Shown in pieces: positions 24,262-32,692 of a stretch of DNA of 64,000 bases. Position numbers and translations under genes: made by a program. The notes under the pieces are model-generated. The model was not told the origin of the DNA, made no database searches, and saw only the letters and a list, made by a program, of their open reading frames with translations. Numbering within the stretch: the stretch's first letter is position 1; each line of letters starts with the position of its first letter. The DNA comes from Mucilaginibacter mallensis (GTDB lineage Bacteria; Bacteroidota; Bacteroidia; Sphingobacteriales; Sphingobacteriaceae), in contig NZ_LT629740.1 of the NCBI RefSeq assembly GCF_900105165.1, positions 2,046,001-2,110,000 of the forward strand. The letters run 5' to 3'.

Positions 24262-26703
24262 CTAGTTGCCTATCCTGTCCTGCGCATCTTTTGCACTGTT
24301 TTCATTTCTTTTACGGGTTTGGGACGGTGTACTGCCGAATGGGCGAAAATAGCTTAGTTTGATGACGGGGATCATGGCCGTTTCGGGTTGATAATTGATG
24401 TATATTTTAGAGTTAAAAGCATCACGGGTAAGCGCGCCTATATAACTATGATAGCTGCCGCTGCGGAGCATATCGGTAATGCTTAACTGTAAGCTGCCCT
24501 TATGGTCGCCCAGATCTTTTTTGAGGCCAGCGTTAAGCATTCCCTGCCCATCAACCTTTGATACGCCATAATAAGAGAATGAGTTATAATAACCCGATAA
24601 CTCCAGTGTAAAGCGCCGTGGCAATTGAAAAGTTTCGCTAAAATTGAGGCTATAACCCAGGTATGATTTTGCAACAGGTACCAGCGTATAATCAATTTTA
24701 AACTGCCGCCAGCCGCCGGTTAGGTTATAGTTCATTTGCCACCAATCATTAACCTTTATAGGGATATTGGCCTGTAGCGTAAGATTATTCTGGTAGCTTA
24801 CATTTTCAGGCGCTATATAAACCAATTGCTTCGACGGGCCCGTTACTACCTGCCCTTGTACTATAGGGTTATCATCCCGGCTGTATAGCAGTGAGAAAAG
24901 GTAGTCATGATTACTATAGTTTAGTTTTAAGTTCCGGGTAATAGTTGGGAGCAGATAGGGGTTACCTGTAAATACAGATACCGGATCGTTATAAGTAATA
25001 TAAGAAGCCAGATCGCTAAAGGAAGGCCTACTGATCCGTTCGGTATAGGATAGTTGCAGGTCTTCTGTGCTGCTGAGTTTTCTATCGATAGAAATATTAG
25101 GGAAAAGCTTACCAAGCTGCCTGTTGATCCCCGTTGCCCGGTTAACGGAATATTCGTATCGTGCGCCGGCAACTAAACTGGTAACAGTGTCCAACTGTGC
25201 CGATAAAGAGGCATAAGCAGCGCCAATTGTTTCCTTGGTAATAAGACTACTTGATGTATTCAGGCTACTGACCCATTGACCTTGCTTCAGGTTCTCAATA
25301 CCCGATGTGCCCGAGCTGCGTGTATATGTTCCTTTAATGCCTGTCTCCAATTTGATGTTTTGGCTAAAGGATTTACTGTAATCTGTCTGAAAAATGCCAG
25401 AATGCACAGTAGATACATATCGATCTCTTTGCATGGGCGCATACAGGCTGTCATTTCCACCTGCGGGATTGCCGTGGTTATCTACAAATGTGCTTTGTAC
25501 GTTGGTGAGGTCATTATCAGCATAATCAATATAATCCGCGTCTGCCCGTATATTTTCTCCTTTACTGATCTCTTTTTCAGCAAATATATTGGCTGCGAGA
25601 TCGTGACCCTTTCCTGTTCCTTTAATGCCAGAATTGAACAGCAATACCGAATCAGGCCGAAGCTGGTAAAAGCCCCTATTATTGTGATTTTGCTCATTGG
25701 TGTTGTAAGTATAGTCAATGCTGCTGCCAAAGGTCAGTGTTGGCGTTAACCGTGTATCAAAACCTGTACTTAGTTGCTGCTGATTGGTTATAGGCTTGCT
25801 AACCCCAAAATAGTGGACTGTAACCGGGCCGCCTATGGCACCCACGTCTTCAGTGCCTGTAGCCAGTAGTTGACCATAGGTGCGATCATGGGTGTAGGCA
25901 TAATTGCCATACCAATTTGTTTTGTCGGATGTATGGTTCAGGCTGAACGCAGCCGAAGCCTTTTCGCCTTTACCATAACCACCGGTTAAAGTATATGAAC
26001 CATTTGTGCCCGGCTTTTTATTCTTTTTTGTGACGATATTGATCAAGCCAGCGCTGCCATCAGCATCATATTTAGCCGGGGGTGTATTCAATAGCTCTAT
26101 ATTGGCGATATTATCGGCGCTCATGCCATTTAATAAGCTCACCACCTCTTGCATCGGTAGCCGGATCAGTTTGCCATCCAGCATCACCATTACACCGCTT
26201 TTGCCATTTAGGGATAGGCTGTTGTTCCGGGGATCTAAAATTACACCGGGAGAGCGTTCTAATACTTCCAGCACCGAACTGCCTTTGGTTAATACACTGT
26301 TCTGTACATTAACCACCAGACCACCGCTTTGCTGGCTCACCAGTGGTTTGTTTGCGCGGATAACCACATCTGATAATTGCCGCGCAGCAGGTTGCAGTAT
26401 TATCGTCCCGAAATTTTTCGATTGGTTGCTGGTGGTAAGTGTAAAGGCAGGATAGGTTTGGTTGTTAAAGCCAATGCTGCTAACCTTTAACAGGTAAACA
26501 CCTGGAGTCGTTGCTTCCAATTGGAATAATCCATGTTCATTTGCTACGGTGGAACGAACAAATGAACTATCTGTGCTATGTATCAGATTAACAACAGCAA
26601 AAGGGATAGGGTTACCATCGGCACTTGTTACTTTACCACTCAGCTGAGCGCTGGCATGTTGTAAAGTGAAAAGGATAAATAATAAGATGACAAAGTTTTT
26701 CAT
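24262..26703 (-). CDS. Outer-membrane beta-barrel protein (TonB-receptor-like, OMP_b-brl_3 type)
   Basis: The 813-residue protein has a signal peptide (FVILLFILFTLQHASAQ), a carboxypeptidase-like domain (LSGKVTSADGNPIPFAVVNLI), a plug-like region (VLEVLERSPGVILDPRNNSLSLNGKSGVMVMLDG) and a large C-terminal barrel rich in alternating aromatic residues. No TonB box and no SusD partner are seen, so it belongs to the wider receptor-like barrel family rather than SusC. It is divergent from the LytS/LytTR pair, which may regulate it. The ligand is unknown. Confidence 0.9.
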   Translation of the reverse strand: MKNFVILLFILFTLQHASAQLSGKVTSADGNPIPFAVVNLIHSTDSSFVRSTVANEHGLFQLEATTPGVYLLKVSSIGFNNQTYPAFTLTTSNQSKNFGTIILQPAARQLSDVVIRANKPLVSQQSGGLVVNVQNSVLTKGSSVLEVLERSPGVILDPRNNSLSLNGKSGVMVMLDGKLIRLPMQEVVSLLNGMSADNIANIELLNTPPAKYDADGSAGLINIVTKKNKKPGTNGSYTLTGGYGKGEKASAAFSLNHTSDKTNWYGNYAYTHDRTYGQLLATGTEDVGAIGGPVTVHYFGVSKPITNQQQLSTGFDTRLTPTLTFGSSIDYTYNTNEQNHNNRGFYQLRPDSVLLFNSGIKGTGKGHDLAANIFAEKEISKGENIRADADYIDYADNDLTNVQSTFVDNHGNPAGGNDSLYAPMQRDRYVSTVHSGIFQTDYSKSFSQNIKLETGIKGTYTRSSGTSGIENLKQGQWVSSLNTSSSLITKETIGAAYASLSAQLDTVTSLVAGARYEYSVNRATGINRQLGKLFPNISIDRKLSSTEDLQLSYTERISRPSFSDLASYITYNDPVSVFTGNPYLLPTITRNLKLNYSNHDYLFSLLYSRDDNPIVQGQVVTGPSKQLVYIAPENVSYQNNLTLQANIPIKVNDWWQMNYNLTGGWRQFKIDYTLVPVAKSYLGYSLNFSETFQLPRRFTLELSGYYNSFSYYGVSKVDGQGMLNAGLKKDLGDHKGSLQLSITDMLRSGSYHSYIGALTRDAFNSKIYINYQPETAMIPVIKLSYFRPFGSTPSQTRKRNENSAKDAQDRIGN

Positions 26704-26925
26704 GATTTTGATGGTTGTTCCCTCAAAGAAAAATCAAACATTCATCCTATAAAAAATGGATTGACCAATGGGCGTATATAACTGATGAGTTGCATCTGGA
26801 CGCTAAAAACACTGCTTTAATGATAGAATTTACCTGTCATCAGCCCATAAATGCATTTGGTCAATTAATTAAAGCAGTTCATTGATCGTGTATGCTCAAT
26901 TCATTCAATTCACGTACCTTTAACT

Positions 26926-28032
26926 ATGCCCATCCCCAAAATCGATACAAACTGGCTCATCAGGTATAAGCTGTACCATATCCCTTTTTGGTGCGTGTAT
27001 CATTTTATATGGTGGTCGATAGCAATAGGCAACCCACTGAAAGCGGCTTCCTATCTTCTTTTTACGCCGATGCTGGTGAAGTTTTCCTTTTATGTCATCT
27101 TCCAGGCTATCGCGGTTTACTTTAACTTGTACTTTCTTATCCCGCGCTATCTCGAAAAAAGCAGGTTCGTTATATATATTATTCTACTGCTGTCTACTGT
27201 TGCTATTACCTCTTTACTGATAACACCAGGCTATTACCTGAGCGCGTTCCTTATTCATAAAAGCGTTATCCAGGCGTATGGCGGTTTATATAATTGTCTG
27301 GGTGAGGCCATACCATCCACCTTAGCCAGTATGACATTGGCCATGAGCATTAAGCTTACCAAAAACTGGCTGCAAACCACCAGGCGGCAGCAGCTATTGG
27401 AAAAGGAAAAACTGGAAACCGAACTTAAATTTCTGAAATACCAGTTTAACCCGCATTTTTTGTTCAACAGTATAAATTCCATTTTTTTCCTGATCCATAA
27501 AAACCCTGATATGGCTTCCGACTCACTGGCCAGATTTTCTGAGCTGCTGAGGCATCAACTTTATGAATGTAATGACCGGCAGATCCCGCTTAGCAAGGAA
27601 CTGGATTATCTTGAAAACTTTATCGGGCTGGAGAAACTTCGTCAACATGATGATCTTGAGGTTGCATTGGAAATAGACCCGGGGCCGGTTGCCCGGTTGG
27701 GCATAGCGCCATTTATACTGATGACTTTTGTTGAAAATGCCTTTAAGCATGTATCAAGGCAAAGCGGCCGTAAAAATTGGATCAATATTAACATACGACT
27801 GAATGGCTTACAACTAGAAATGGATGTGGATAACAGTACCTGGGATGAAGAATTGCAGGAGGTGATCAATTATGGCGGTATAGGGCTAAAGAATGTAAGG
27901 CGAAGGCTGGAACTGCTTTATCCCGGTCAATATGAATTATCAATAACACAAAATACCGGCAGCTTTGCTGTGCGGTTTAAGCTGATGTTGTCTGAACTGG
28001 AACTTAGCCCCTCATTTGAACTAATGGCATGA
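26926..28032 (+). CDS. LytS/YehU-family sensor histidine kinase
   Basis: The 368-residue protein has four or five membrane helices in residues 20-160, then the His_kinase domain with the phospho-acceptor in FLKYQFNPHFLFNSINS (residue ~185) and an HATPase region (MTFVENAFKHV, GIGLKNVRRRLELLYPG). Its TGA overlaps the regulator start by four bases (ATGA), a typical coupled two-component pair. The signal is unknown. Confidence 0.95.
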   Translation: MPIPKIDTNWLIRYKLYHIPFWCVYHFIWWSIAIGNPLKAASYLLFTPMLVKFSFYVIFQAIAVYFNLYFLIPRYLEKSRFVIYIILLLSTVAITSLLITPGYYLSAFLIHKSVIQAYGGLYNCLGEAIPSTLASMTLAMSIKLTKNWLQTTRRQQLLEKEKLETELKFLKYQFNPHFLFNSINSIFFLIHKNPDMASDSLARFSELLRHQLYECNDRQIPLSKELDYLENFIGLEKLRQHDDLEVALEIDPGPVARLGIAPFILMTFVENAFKHVSRQSGRKNWININIRLNGLQLEMDVDNSTWDEELQEVINYGGIGLKNVRRRLELLYPGQYELSITQNTGSFAVRFKLMLSELELSPSFELMA

Positions 28033-28772
28033 ACAATATAAGCTGCGTTATAATAGACGATGAACCACTGGCAAGAGAAGGGCTTGCAAGCTATGTAAGA
28101 GAAGTGGATTTTCTGCAATTGAACGGTACCTGCGAAAATCCGCTCGAGCTTTTACAACTGCTGGACCGCCAGCCCGCTGATCTGATTTTCCTGGATATAC
28201 AGATGCCGAAAATGAACGGGATTGATTTTTTAAAGATCATGCAGCAACCGCCCATGGTGGTTATAACTACAGCTTACCCAACCTACGCGCTTGAAGGCTT
28301 TCAATTGAATGTGCTCGATTACTTGCTTAAACCTATTACGTTCGAGCGCTTTTTTAAAGCGGCCGGTAAAGCCAGGGATTATCACCGGTTATTAAATAAA
28401 AGCACTTTAACCACCACGGATAAACCTGCGCAGGATGAGGATTATTTTTTCATTAAATGCGGCAACAAATATGAAAAGATACCGATTGAGGATATTCTTT
28501 ATATAGAGGGCATGCAGAACTACGTAAATATTTATACGCTTAAAGGTAAATACATCACCATGCTATCCCTTAAAAGTTTGGAGGAGAATTTCGCGTCAAG
28601 GTTATTTATACGGGTGCATAAATCCTACATTGTTGCCGTAAATAAAATAGAAGGCATTGAGGGGAATGAGATCCATATTCAAAATAACCGCATCCCTATT
28701 AGCAGAAATTACCGCGAACAGGTAATAGCGCAGGTAGTCACCAAAAGGCTATGGGACAAAAATAAACTATAA
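28029..28772 (+). CDS. LytTR-family response regulator
   Basis: The 247-residue protein has a receiver domain (VIIDDEPLAREGL, phospho-Asp in DLIFLDIQMPKMNG, conserved Lys in LLKPITFERF) and a LytTR DNA-binding domain (DYFFIKCGNKYEKIPIEDILYIEGMQNYV, RVHKSYIVAVNKI). It is the cognate partner of the overlapping kinase gene. LytTR proteins bind paired direct repeats; a target could lie between this operon and the divergent barrel gene, but no clear repeat pair was recognised. Confidence 0.95.
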   Translation: MNNISCVIIDDEPLAREGLASYVREVDFLQLNGTCENPLELLQLLDRQPADLIFLDIQMPKMNGIDFLKIMQQPPMVVITTAYPTYALEGFQLNVLDYLLKPITFERFFKAAGKARDYHRLLNKSTLTTTDKPAQDEDYFFIKCGNKYEKIPIEDILYIEGMQNYVNIYTLKGKYITMLSLKSLEENFASRLFIRVHKSYIVAVNKIEGIEGNEIHIQNNRIPISRNYREQVIAQVVTKRLWDKNKL

Positions 28773-28773
28773 T

Positions 28774-28839
28774 AAAGAGTCAAGAATTAAGAGTCAGGAA
28801 TCAAAAAAATTAACGCTTATCTTAGTTCCTGACTCTTTA
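28774..28839. repeat. Intergenic palindrome of GAGTCA/AAGA words
   Basis: AAGAGTCAGGAA (28789-28800) pairs perfectly with TTCCTGACTCTT (28826-28837). The left arm is preceded by a diverged direct copy (AAGAGTCAAGAATT). It sits between convergent genes and could act as a bidirectional terminator. Confidence 0.7.
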
Positions 28840-28842
28840 AAG

Positions 28843-29946
28843 CTATACGTTGAACCTGAAGTGCATGATGTCACCATCTTCAACTATGTAAGTTTTGCCT
28901 TCAACGCTTAACTTGCCGTTTTCTTTGATCACAGCTTCAACACCATTGAACTTTACAAAATCTTCATATTTTATCACCTCGGCACGGATAAAGCCTTTTT
29001 CAAAGTCGGTATGTATAACACCGGCAGCCTGTGGTGCAGTAAAGCCTTTGGTGATTGTCCACGCGCGTACTTCCTGTACACCGGCTGTAAAGTAGGTGGC
29101 CAGGTTTAGTAGTTTATAGGCTGATTTTATCAGTTTGTTTACGCCTGATTCAGTAAGGCCCATATCATCCAAAAACATCTGGCGCTCCTCGTATGATTCC
29201 AGCTCAGCTATTTCTGCTTCAATTTGTGCAGAGATGATTAACACCTGTGCATTTTCGTCTTTAACAGCTTCTTTTACCTTGTCGACATAAGCATTACCTG
29301 TATTTACAGCGCTTTCCTCAACATTGCAAACATACATTACAGGCTTGGCGGTAAGCAGCCATATATCAGCAATTTGTTCTTTGTCTTCTTCTTCAACCGG
29401 AGCGGTACGGGCTGATTTACCTGCTAATAAGTGATTCTTATAGATAGTTAATACATCATAAGTTTTTTTAGCTTCTTTGTCGTTACCAACTTTAGCTGCT
29501 TTTTCAACCTTTTGCAATTTCTTTTCTATCGAATCAAGATCCTTTAACTGTAATTCAGTATCAATGATCTCTTTGTCGCGAATAGGGTCAACAGAACCAT
29601 CAACGTGTATCACATTATCATTATCAAAACAACGCAAAACGTGTATGATAGCATTGGTTGAACGGATGTTGGCTAAAAACTGATTGCCTAAACCTTCGCC
29701 TTTGCTGGCACCTTTAACAAGGCCGGCTATATCAACAATCTCAATAACATTGGGCACAATGCTCTTTGGATTTACTATCTCAGTTAATTTTGTAAGGCGC
29801 TCATCAGGCACGGTAATTACACCCACATTTGGCTCGATGGTGCAAAAAGGAAAATTAGCCGCCTGCGCTTTGGCGTTTGATAAGCTGTTAAAAAGTGTTG
29901 ATTTACCCACATTAGGCAAACCTACTATACCACATTGTAGTCCCAT
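28843..29946 (-). CDS. ychF: Redox-regulated ATPase YchF (Obg-like)
   Basis: The 367-residue P-loop NTPase has G1 GLPNVGKSTLFNSLS, G3 DIAGLVKG and the atypical G4 NVEE, which gives ATP rather than GTP preference in this family. The C-terminal TGS domain ends in VEDGDIMHFRFNV. It associates with ribosomes and the oxidative stress response in other bacteria. A perfect TATCTTTG box 114 bases upstream suggests a leader of about 100 bases that contains a palindrome (29959-30036). Confidence 0.97.
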   Translation of the reverse strand: MGLQCGIVGLPNVGKSTLFNSLSNAKAQAANFPFCTIEPNVGVITVPDERLTKLTEIVNPKSIVPNVIEIVDIAGLVKGASKGEGLGNQFLANIRSTNAIIHVLRCFDNDNVIHVDGSVDPIRDKEIIDTELQLKDLDSIEKKLQKVEKAAKVGNDKEAKKTYDVLTIYKNHLLAGKSARTAPVEEEDKEQIADIWLLTAKPVMYVCNVEESAVNTGNAYVDKVKEAVKDENAQVLIISAQIEAEIAELESYEERQMFLDDMGLTESGVNKLIKSAYKLLNLATYFTAGVQEVRAWTITKGFTAPQAAGVIHTDFEKGFIRAEVIKYEDFVKFNGVEAVIKENGKLSVEGKTYIVEDGDIMHFRFNV

Positions 29947-29958
29947 TGTTTTTTATTT

Positions 29959-30036
29959 TGTGTTCATAGTTCATGGTTGATAGTTCATAGCAACAACAGC
30001 ATGAAGTAATAATTAGCTAGCAGCTATGAACCATTA
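29959..30036. repeat. Intergenic palindrome of GTTCATAG words in the ychF leader
   Basis: GTTCATAGC (29983-29991) pairs with GCTATGAAC (30023-30031). GTTCATAG/GTTCATGG/GTTCATAG occur in series in the left arm. It lies between the ychF start and its putative promoter. Confidence 0.65.
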
Positions 30037-30059
30037 TCCACGAACCGCTGAAAGCGCCG

Positions 30060-30067
30060 CAAAGATA
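30060..30067 (-). promoter_or_regulatory. -7 box of ychF
   Basis: The minus strand reads TATCTTTG followed by CGGCGC, a perfect TAnnTTTG. A -33 TTTG is not evident. Confidence 0.45.
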
Positions 30068-30106
30068 GCAGAAAAAATCGCCTAATAATTTGAAAATTAA
30101 ACCGAC

Positions 30107-30137
30107 TTTTGCCCACGCTGATTGTTAGGTAAATTAG
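30107..30137 (+). promoter_or_regulatory. Candidate mgtE promoter
   Basis: TTTTG at 30107-30111, 18 bases, then TAAATTAG at 30130-30137. An AAGGAG Shine-Dalgarno-like sequence follows just before the ATG at 30168. Confidence 0.4.
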
Positions 30138-30167
30138 TACTTCAAAATATGTAAAAGGAGAATCTTT

Positions 30168-31541
30168 ATGGAAGAAATGGTTGAACAAATAACCCTGTTA
30201 CTGGAGCAAAATAATGATAAAAAACTCCGGGAATATCTTAACAACCTAAATATATCAGATGTTGAAGAGCTGATAGATGAACTTCCTGAATATGGCCCTA
30301 AATTTATTGATACACTTTCGGTTAACCGCGCGGTTAACGTATTCCGCATTCTGGATTTTCCTACACAGGAGCGCATCATAAAAAATATTTCGGGCGAAAA
30401 GGTTTCGCAGATCATTAATGGGCTACCGCCCGATGACCGTACCGCCTTATTCAGCGAATTGCATGGCGATGCTGTTGCGGCGCTCATTCTGCATTTATCG
30501 CCAGATGACCGGAAAGAAGCATTGTCACTACTTGGCTATAAGGAAGATAGCGTGGGCAGGTTAATGACACCTGATTATATAAAAATAAAAAAGGAGTGGG
30601 ATGTTACCCGTGTGCTTTCGCACATTCGTCGGTATGGCAAAAACTCTGAAACCATTGATGTTATTTATGTAACCGATGAGAATGGTGTTTTGCTCGATGA
30701 TATACGGATACGCGAAATTTTACTGGTTAAGCCCGAAACAAAAGTAAGCGATCTGATGGATGGCCGCCTGATAGCATTAAGCGCCAATGATCCGCAGGAA
30801 GAAGCTATAAATATTTTCAGGATGAATAACCGTACCGCGCTGCCTGTTACTGATGATGCTAACGTATTGTTGGGTATAGTTACTGTTGACGATATATTAT
30901 GGATAGCCAATGAGGAGTATACCGAAGATATTCAGAAAATAGGAGGTACCGAAGCGTTGGATGAACCTTATTTGGATATAAACCTGTTTAAACTGGTAAA
31001 AAAACGCGTGGGCTGGCTGGTAATACTTTTTTTAAGCGAGATGCTTACCTCAACAGCCATGCAGTATTTTAACGATGAAATAGCCATAGTGATACAGCTT
31101 ACCTTTTTCATCCCACTGATCATGTCGAGCGGGGGGAATAGTGGTTCGCAGGCATCAACGCTTATTATACAGGCTATGGCATTAGGCGAGGTTACTATTG
31201 CCGATTGGTGGCGTGTAATGCGCCGTGAAATACTTTCAGGTTTAATGCTGGGTATTACGCTTGGTGTTATTGGCTTTTTGCGTATTGTTGTTTGGAGCTC
31301 ATTCAGCACTATTTATGGTGTTCATTGGCTTTTAATAGCGTTTACTGTTGGTTTCTCGTTAATAGGTATAGTATTATGGGGCTCGCTTACCGGGTCCATG
31401 CTGCCATTGCTAATGAAAAGGCTAAAGCTCGATCCTGCAACCTCATCAGCGCCTTTTGTGGCAACACTGGTTGATGTTACGGGTTTAATCATCTATTTTA
31501 ACGTAGCTATCATTATTATGCATGGCATATTGCACAAATAA
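30168..31541 (+). CDS. mgtE: Magnesium transporter MgtE
   Basis: The 457-residue protein has an MgtE N-terminal superhelical domain (residues 20-125), two CBS domains (about 130-255; LMTPDYIKI, LPVTDDANVLLGIVTVDDIL) and five membrane helices (290-455). The family pore segment IPLIMSSGGNSGSQASTLII is intact. It conducts Mg2+ down its gradient and is gated by cytoplasmic Mg2+ bound between the N and CBS domains. Confidence 0.97.
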   Translation: MEEMVEQITLLLEQNNDKKLREYLNNLNISDVEELIDELPEYGPKFIDTLSVNRAVNVFRILDFPTQERIIKNISGEKVSQIINGLPPDDRTALFSELHGDAVAALILHLSPDDRKEALSLLGYKEDSVGRLMTPDYIKIKKEWDVTRVLSHIRRYGKNSETIDVIYVTDENGVLLDDIRIREILLVKPETKVSDLMDGRLIALSANDPQEEAINIFRMNNRTALPVTDDANVLLGIVTVDDILWIANEEYTEDIQKIGGTEALDEPYLDINLFKLVKKRVGWLVILFLSEMLTSTAMQYFNDEIAIVIQLTFFIPLIMSSGGNSGSQASTLIIQAMALGEVTIADWWRVMRREILSGLMLGITLGVIGFLRIVVWSSFSTIYGVHWLLIAFTVGFSLIGIVLWGSLTGSMLPLLMKRLKLDPATSSAPFVATLVDVTGLIIYFNVAIIIMHGILHK

Positions 31542-31562
31542 CATAACGAATTTTTCTAAACT

Positions 31563-31590
31563 AAAAAACCCTGCCATGGCAGGGTTTTGC
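31563..31590. terminator. Bidirectional terminator
   Basis: AAAACCCTGCC/GGCAGGGTTTT flanks a minimal loop centred on CCATGG. The stem is bounded by A and T runs, so it can serve both mgtE and the convergent PUR-family gene. Confidence 0.85.
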
Positions 31591-31626
31591 AATAAATTAT
31601 AATAAAGTTTTGAGTTGTTTGGTCTG

Positions 31627-31959
31627 TTATATGTCAAAAGAGAAGTCGTCATCTGCTGAAGCTTTTGCTACTTCAGGAGTTTCGCTAAACTCATAGCGTT
31701 TTTCAACTACTTCCTGGTTGTCTTTTATATAGTCGATAGTTTCCTTCAAACCTTCGGCAAATTTTTCAAAATCTTCTTTGTACAAAAAGATTTTATGTTT
31801 GATAAAGACTCCGTCTTCTAAACGTTTTTTACTCTCTGTAATAGTAACATAATAATCATTTGATCGTGTTGCCTTTACATCAAAAAAGTAAGTTCTTTTA
31901 CCTGCTCTTACCTTCTTTGAGAATACCTCTTCACGCTCTCTGTTGTCAAAATCTCCCAT
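31627..31959 (-). CDS. PUR-family nucleic-acid-binding protein (DUF3276)
   Basis: The 110-residue protein has a single PUR repeat: REEVFSKKVRAGKRTYFFDV, YYVTITESKKR and IFLYKEDFEKFAEGL. The acidic tail ends in DDDFSFDI. Family members (BpuR/Pur-alpha-like) bind RNA and single-stranded DNA as dimers. It is very conserved in Bacteroidota. A short AT-rich leader without a clear promoter precedes it. Confidence 0.93.
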   Translation of the reverse strand: MGDFDNREREEVFSKKVRAGKRTYFFDVKATRSNDYYVTITESKKRLEDGVFIKHKIFLYKEDFEKFAEGLKETIDYIKDNQEVVEKRYEFSETPEVAKASADDDFSFDI

Positions 31960-32131
31960 ATAAAATCAATTGTGTTTAGTTTTGATTGGCATAAATATAA
32001 ATAAAATTTCAATTTACAAGTATTTAAATAAATATAATTGAAATTAATTAAAACAATTACTATTAAATTTTCATTTGTCCTCAGCTTTTTATTTCAGCTA
32101 TCGTTTTAATACGTTAAGCTAAGGAAATTAG

Positions 32132-32641
32132 TTACTCACCCAGCAATTTCTTTTTTTGCGCATCAAATTCGGCTTTTGTTATAGTTCCTGCATCCAATAA
32201 CTCCTTTAATTTTTTAAGTTCATCGGCAACATAGGTTGGCGATGGTTCTTTTGTAGCGGAAGTTTGGCATGGCATAACCTCGCAGGCTAAAATGGCATCA
32301 TCAATATATAATGAAAAGCGGAATAAGCCGCCTGCATCAACAACTAATACATATTTATCAATGCCGTTTCTGTTACTCTTTTTTATGTTTTTTATAATAA
32401 CACCGCCATTAGTAAATGTCTTGGGTAAATTATGCGAAGGTGAAGGGCGGCCTGGCAGGGGTGAGGGTATGCCTCTGTCCTGTATATAAAGAAATGAGCC
32501 ATCGCTGGCGGAGCCTTTGCCTAGCCTTACCGTATCATTTAAATGATAGGTAACGCCATTAGTGGCTTTATAGGATGTATAAGTTTGGGCTTTGCCAAAT
32601 AAGGGTATTAATAATGTGCAGATGAAAATTAGTTTTCTCAT
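32132..32641 (-). CDS. Secreted protein with C-terminal SHOCT domain
   Basis: The 169-residue protein has a signal peptide (MRKLIFICTLLIPLFGKAQ), a beta-rich middle (YTSYKATNGVTYHLNDTVRLG) and a C-terminal SHOCT motif (DELKKLKELLDAGTITKAEFDAQKKKLLG). SHOCT is a short oligomerisation motif of unknown biochemical role. No enzyme residues are recognised. It is a single gene between the PUR-family and ABC-transporter genes. Confidence 0.75.
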   Translation of the reverse strand: MRKLIFICTLLIPLFGKAQTYTSYKATNGVTYHLNDTVRLGKGSASDGSFLYIQDRGIPSPLPGRPSPSHNLPKTFTNGGVIIKNIKKSNRNGIDKYVLVVDAGGLFRFSLYIDDAILACEVMPCQTSATKEPSPTYVADELKKLKELLDAGTITKAEFDAQKKKLLGE

Positions 32642-32692
32642 ATGTAAAGGCTAATAGAGGTTTAATGCCCGTAAATATAAGAAAATTAATTA

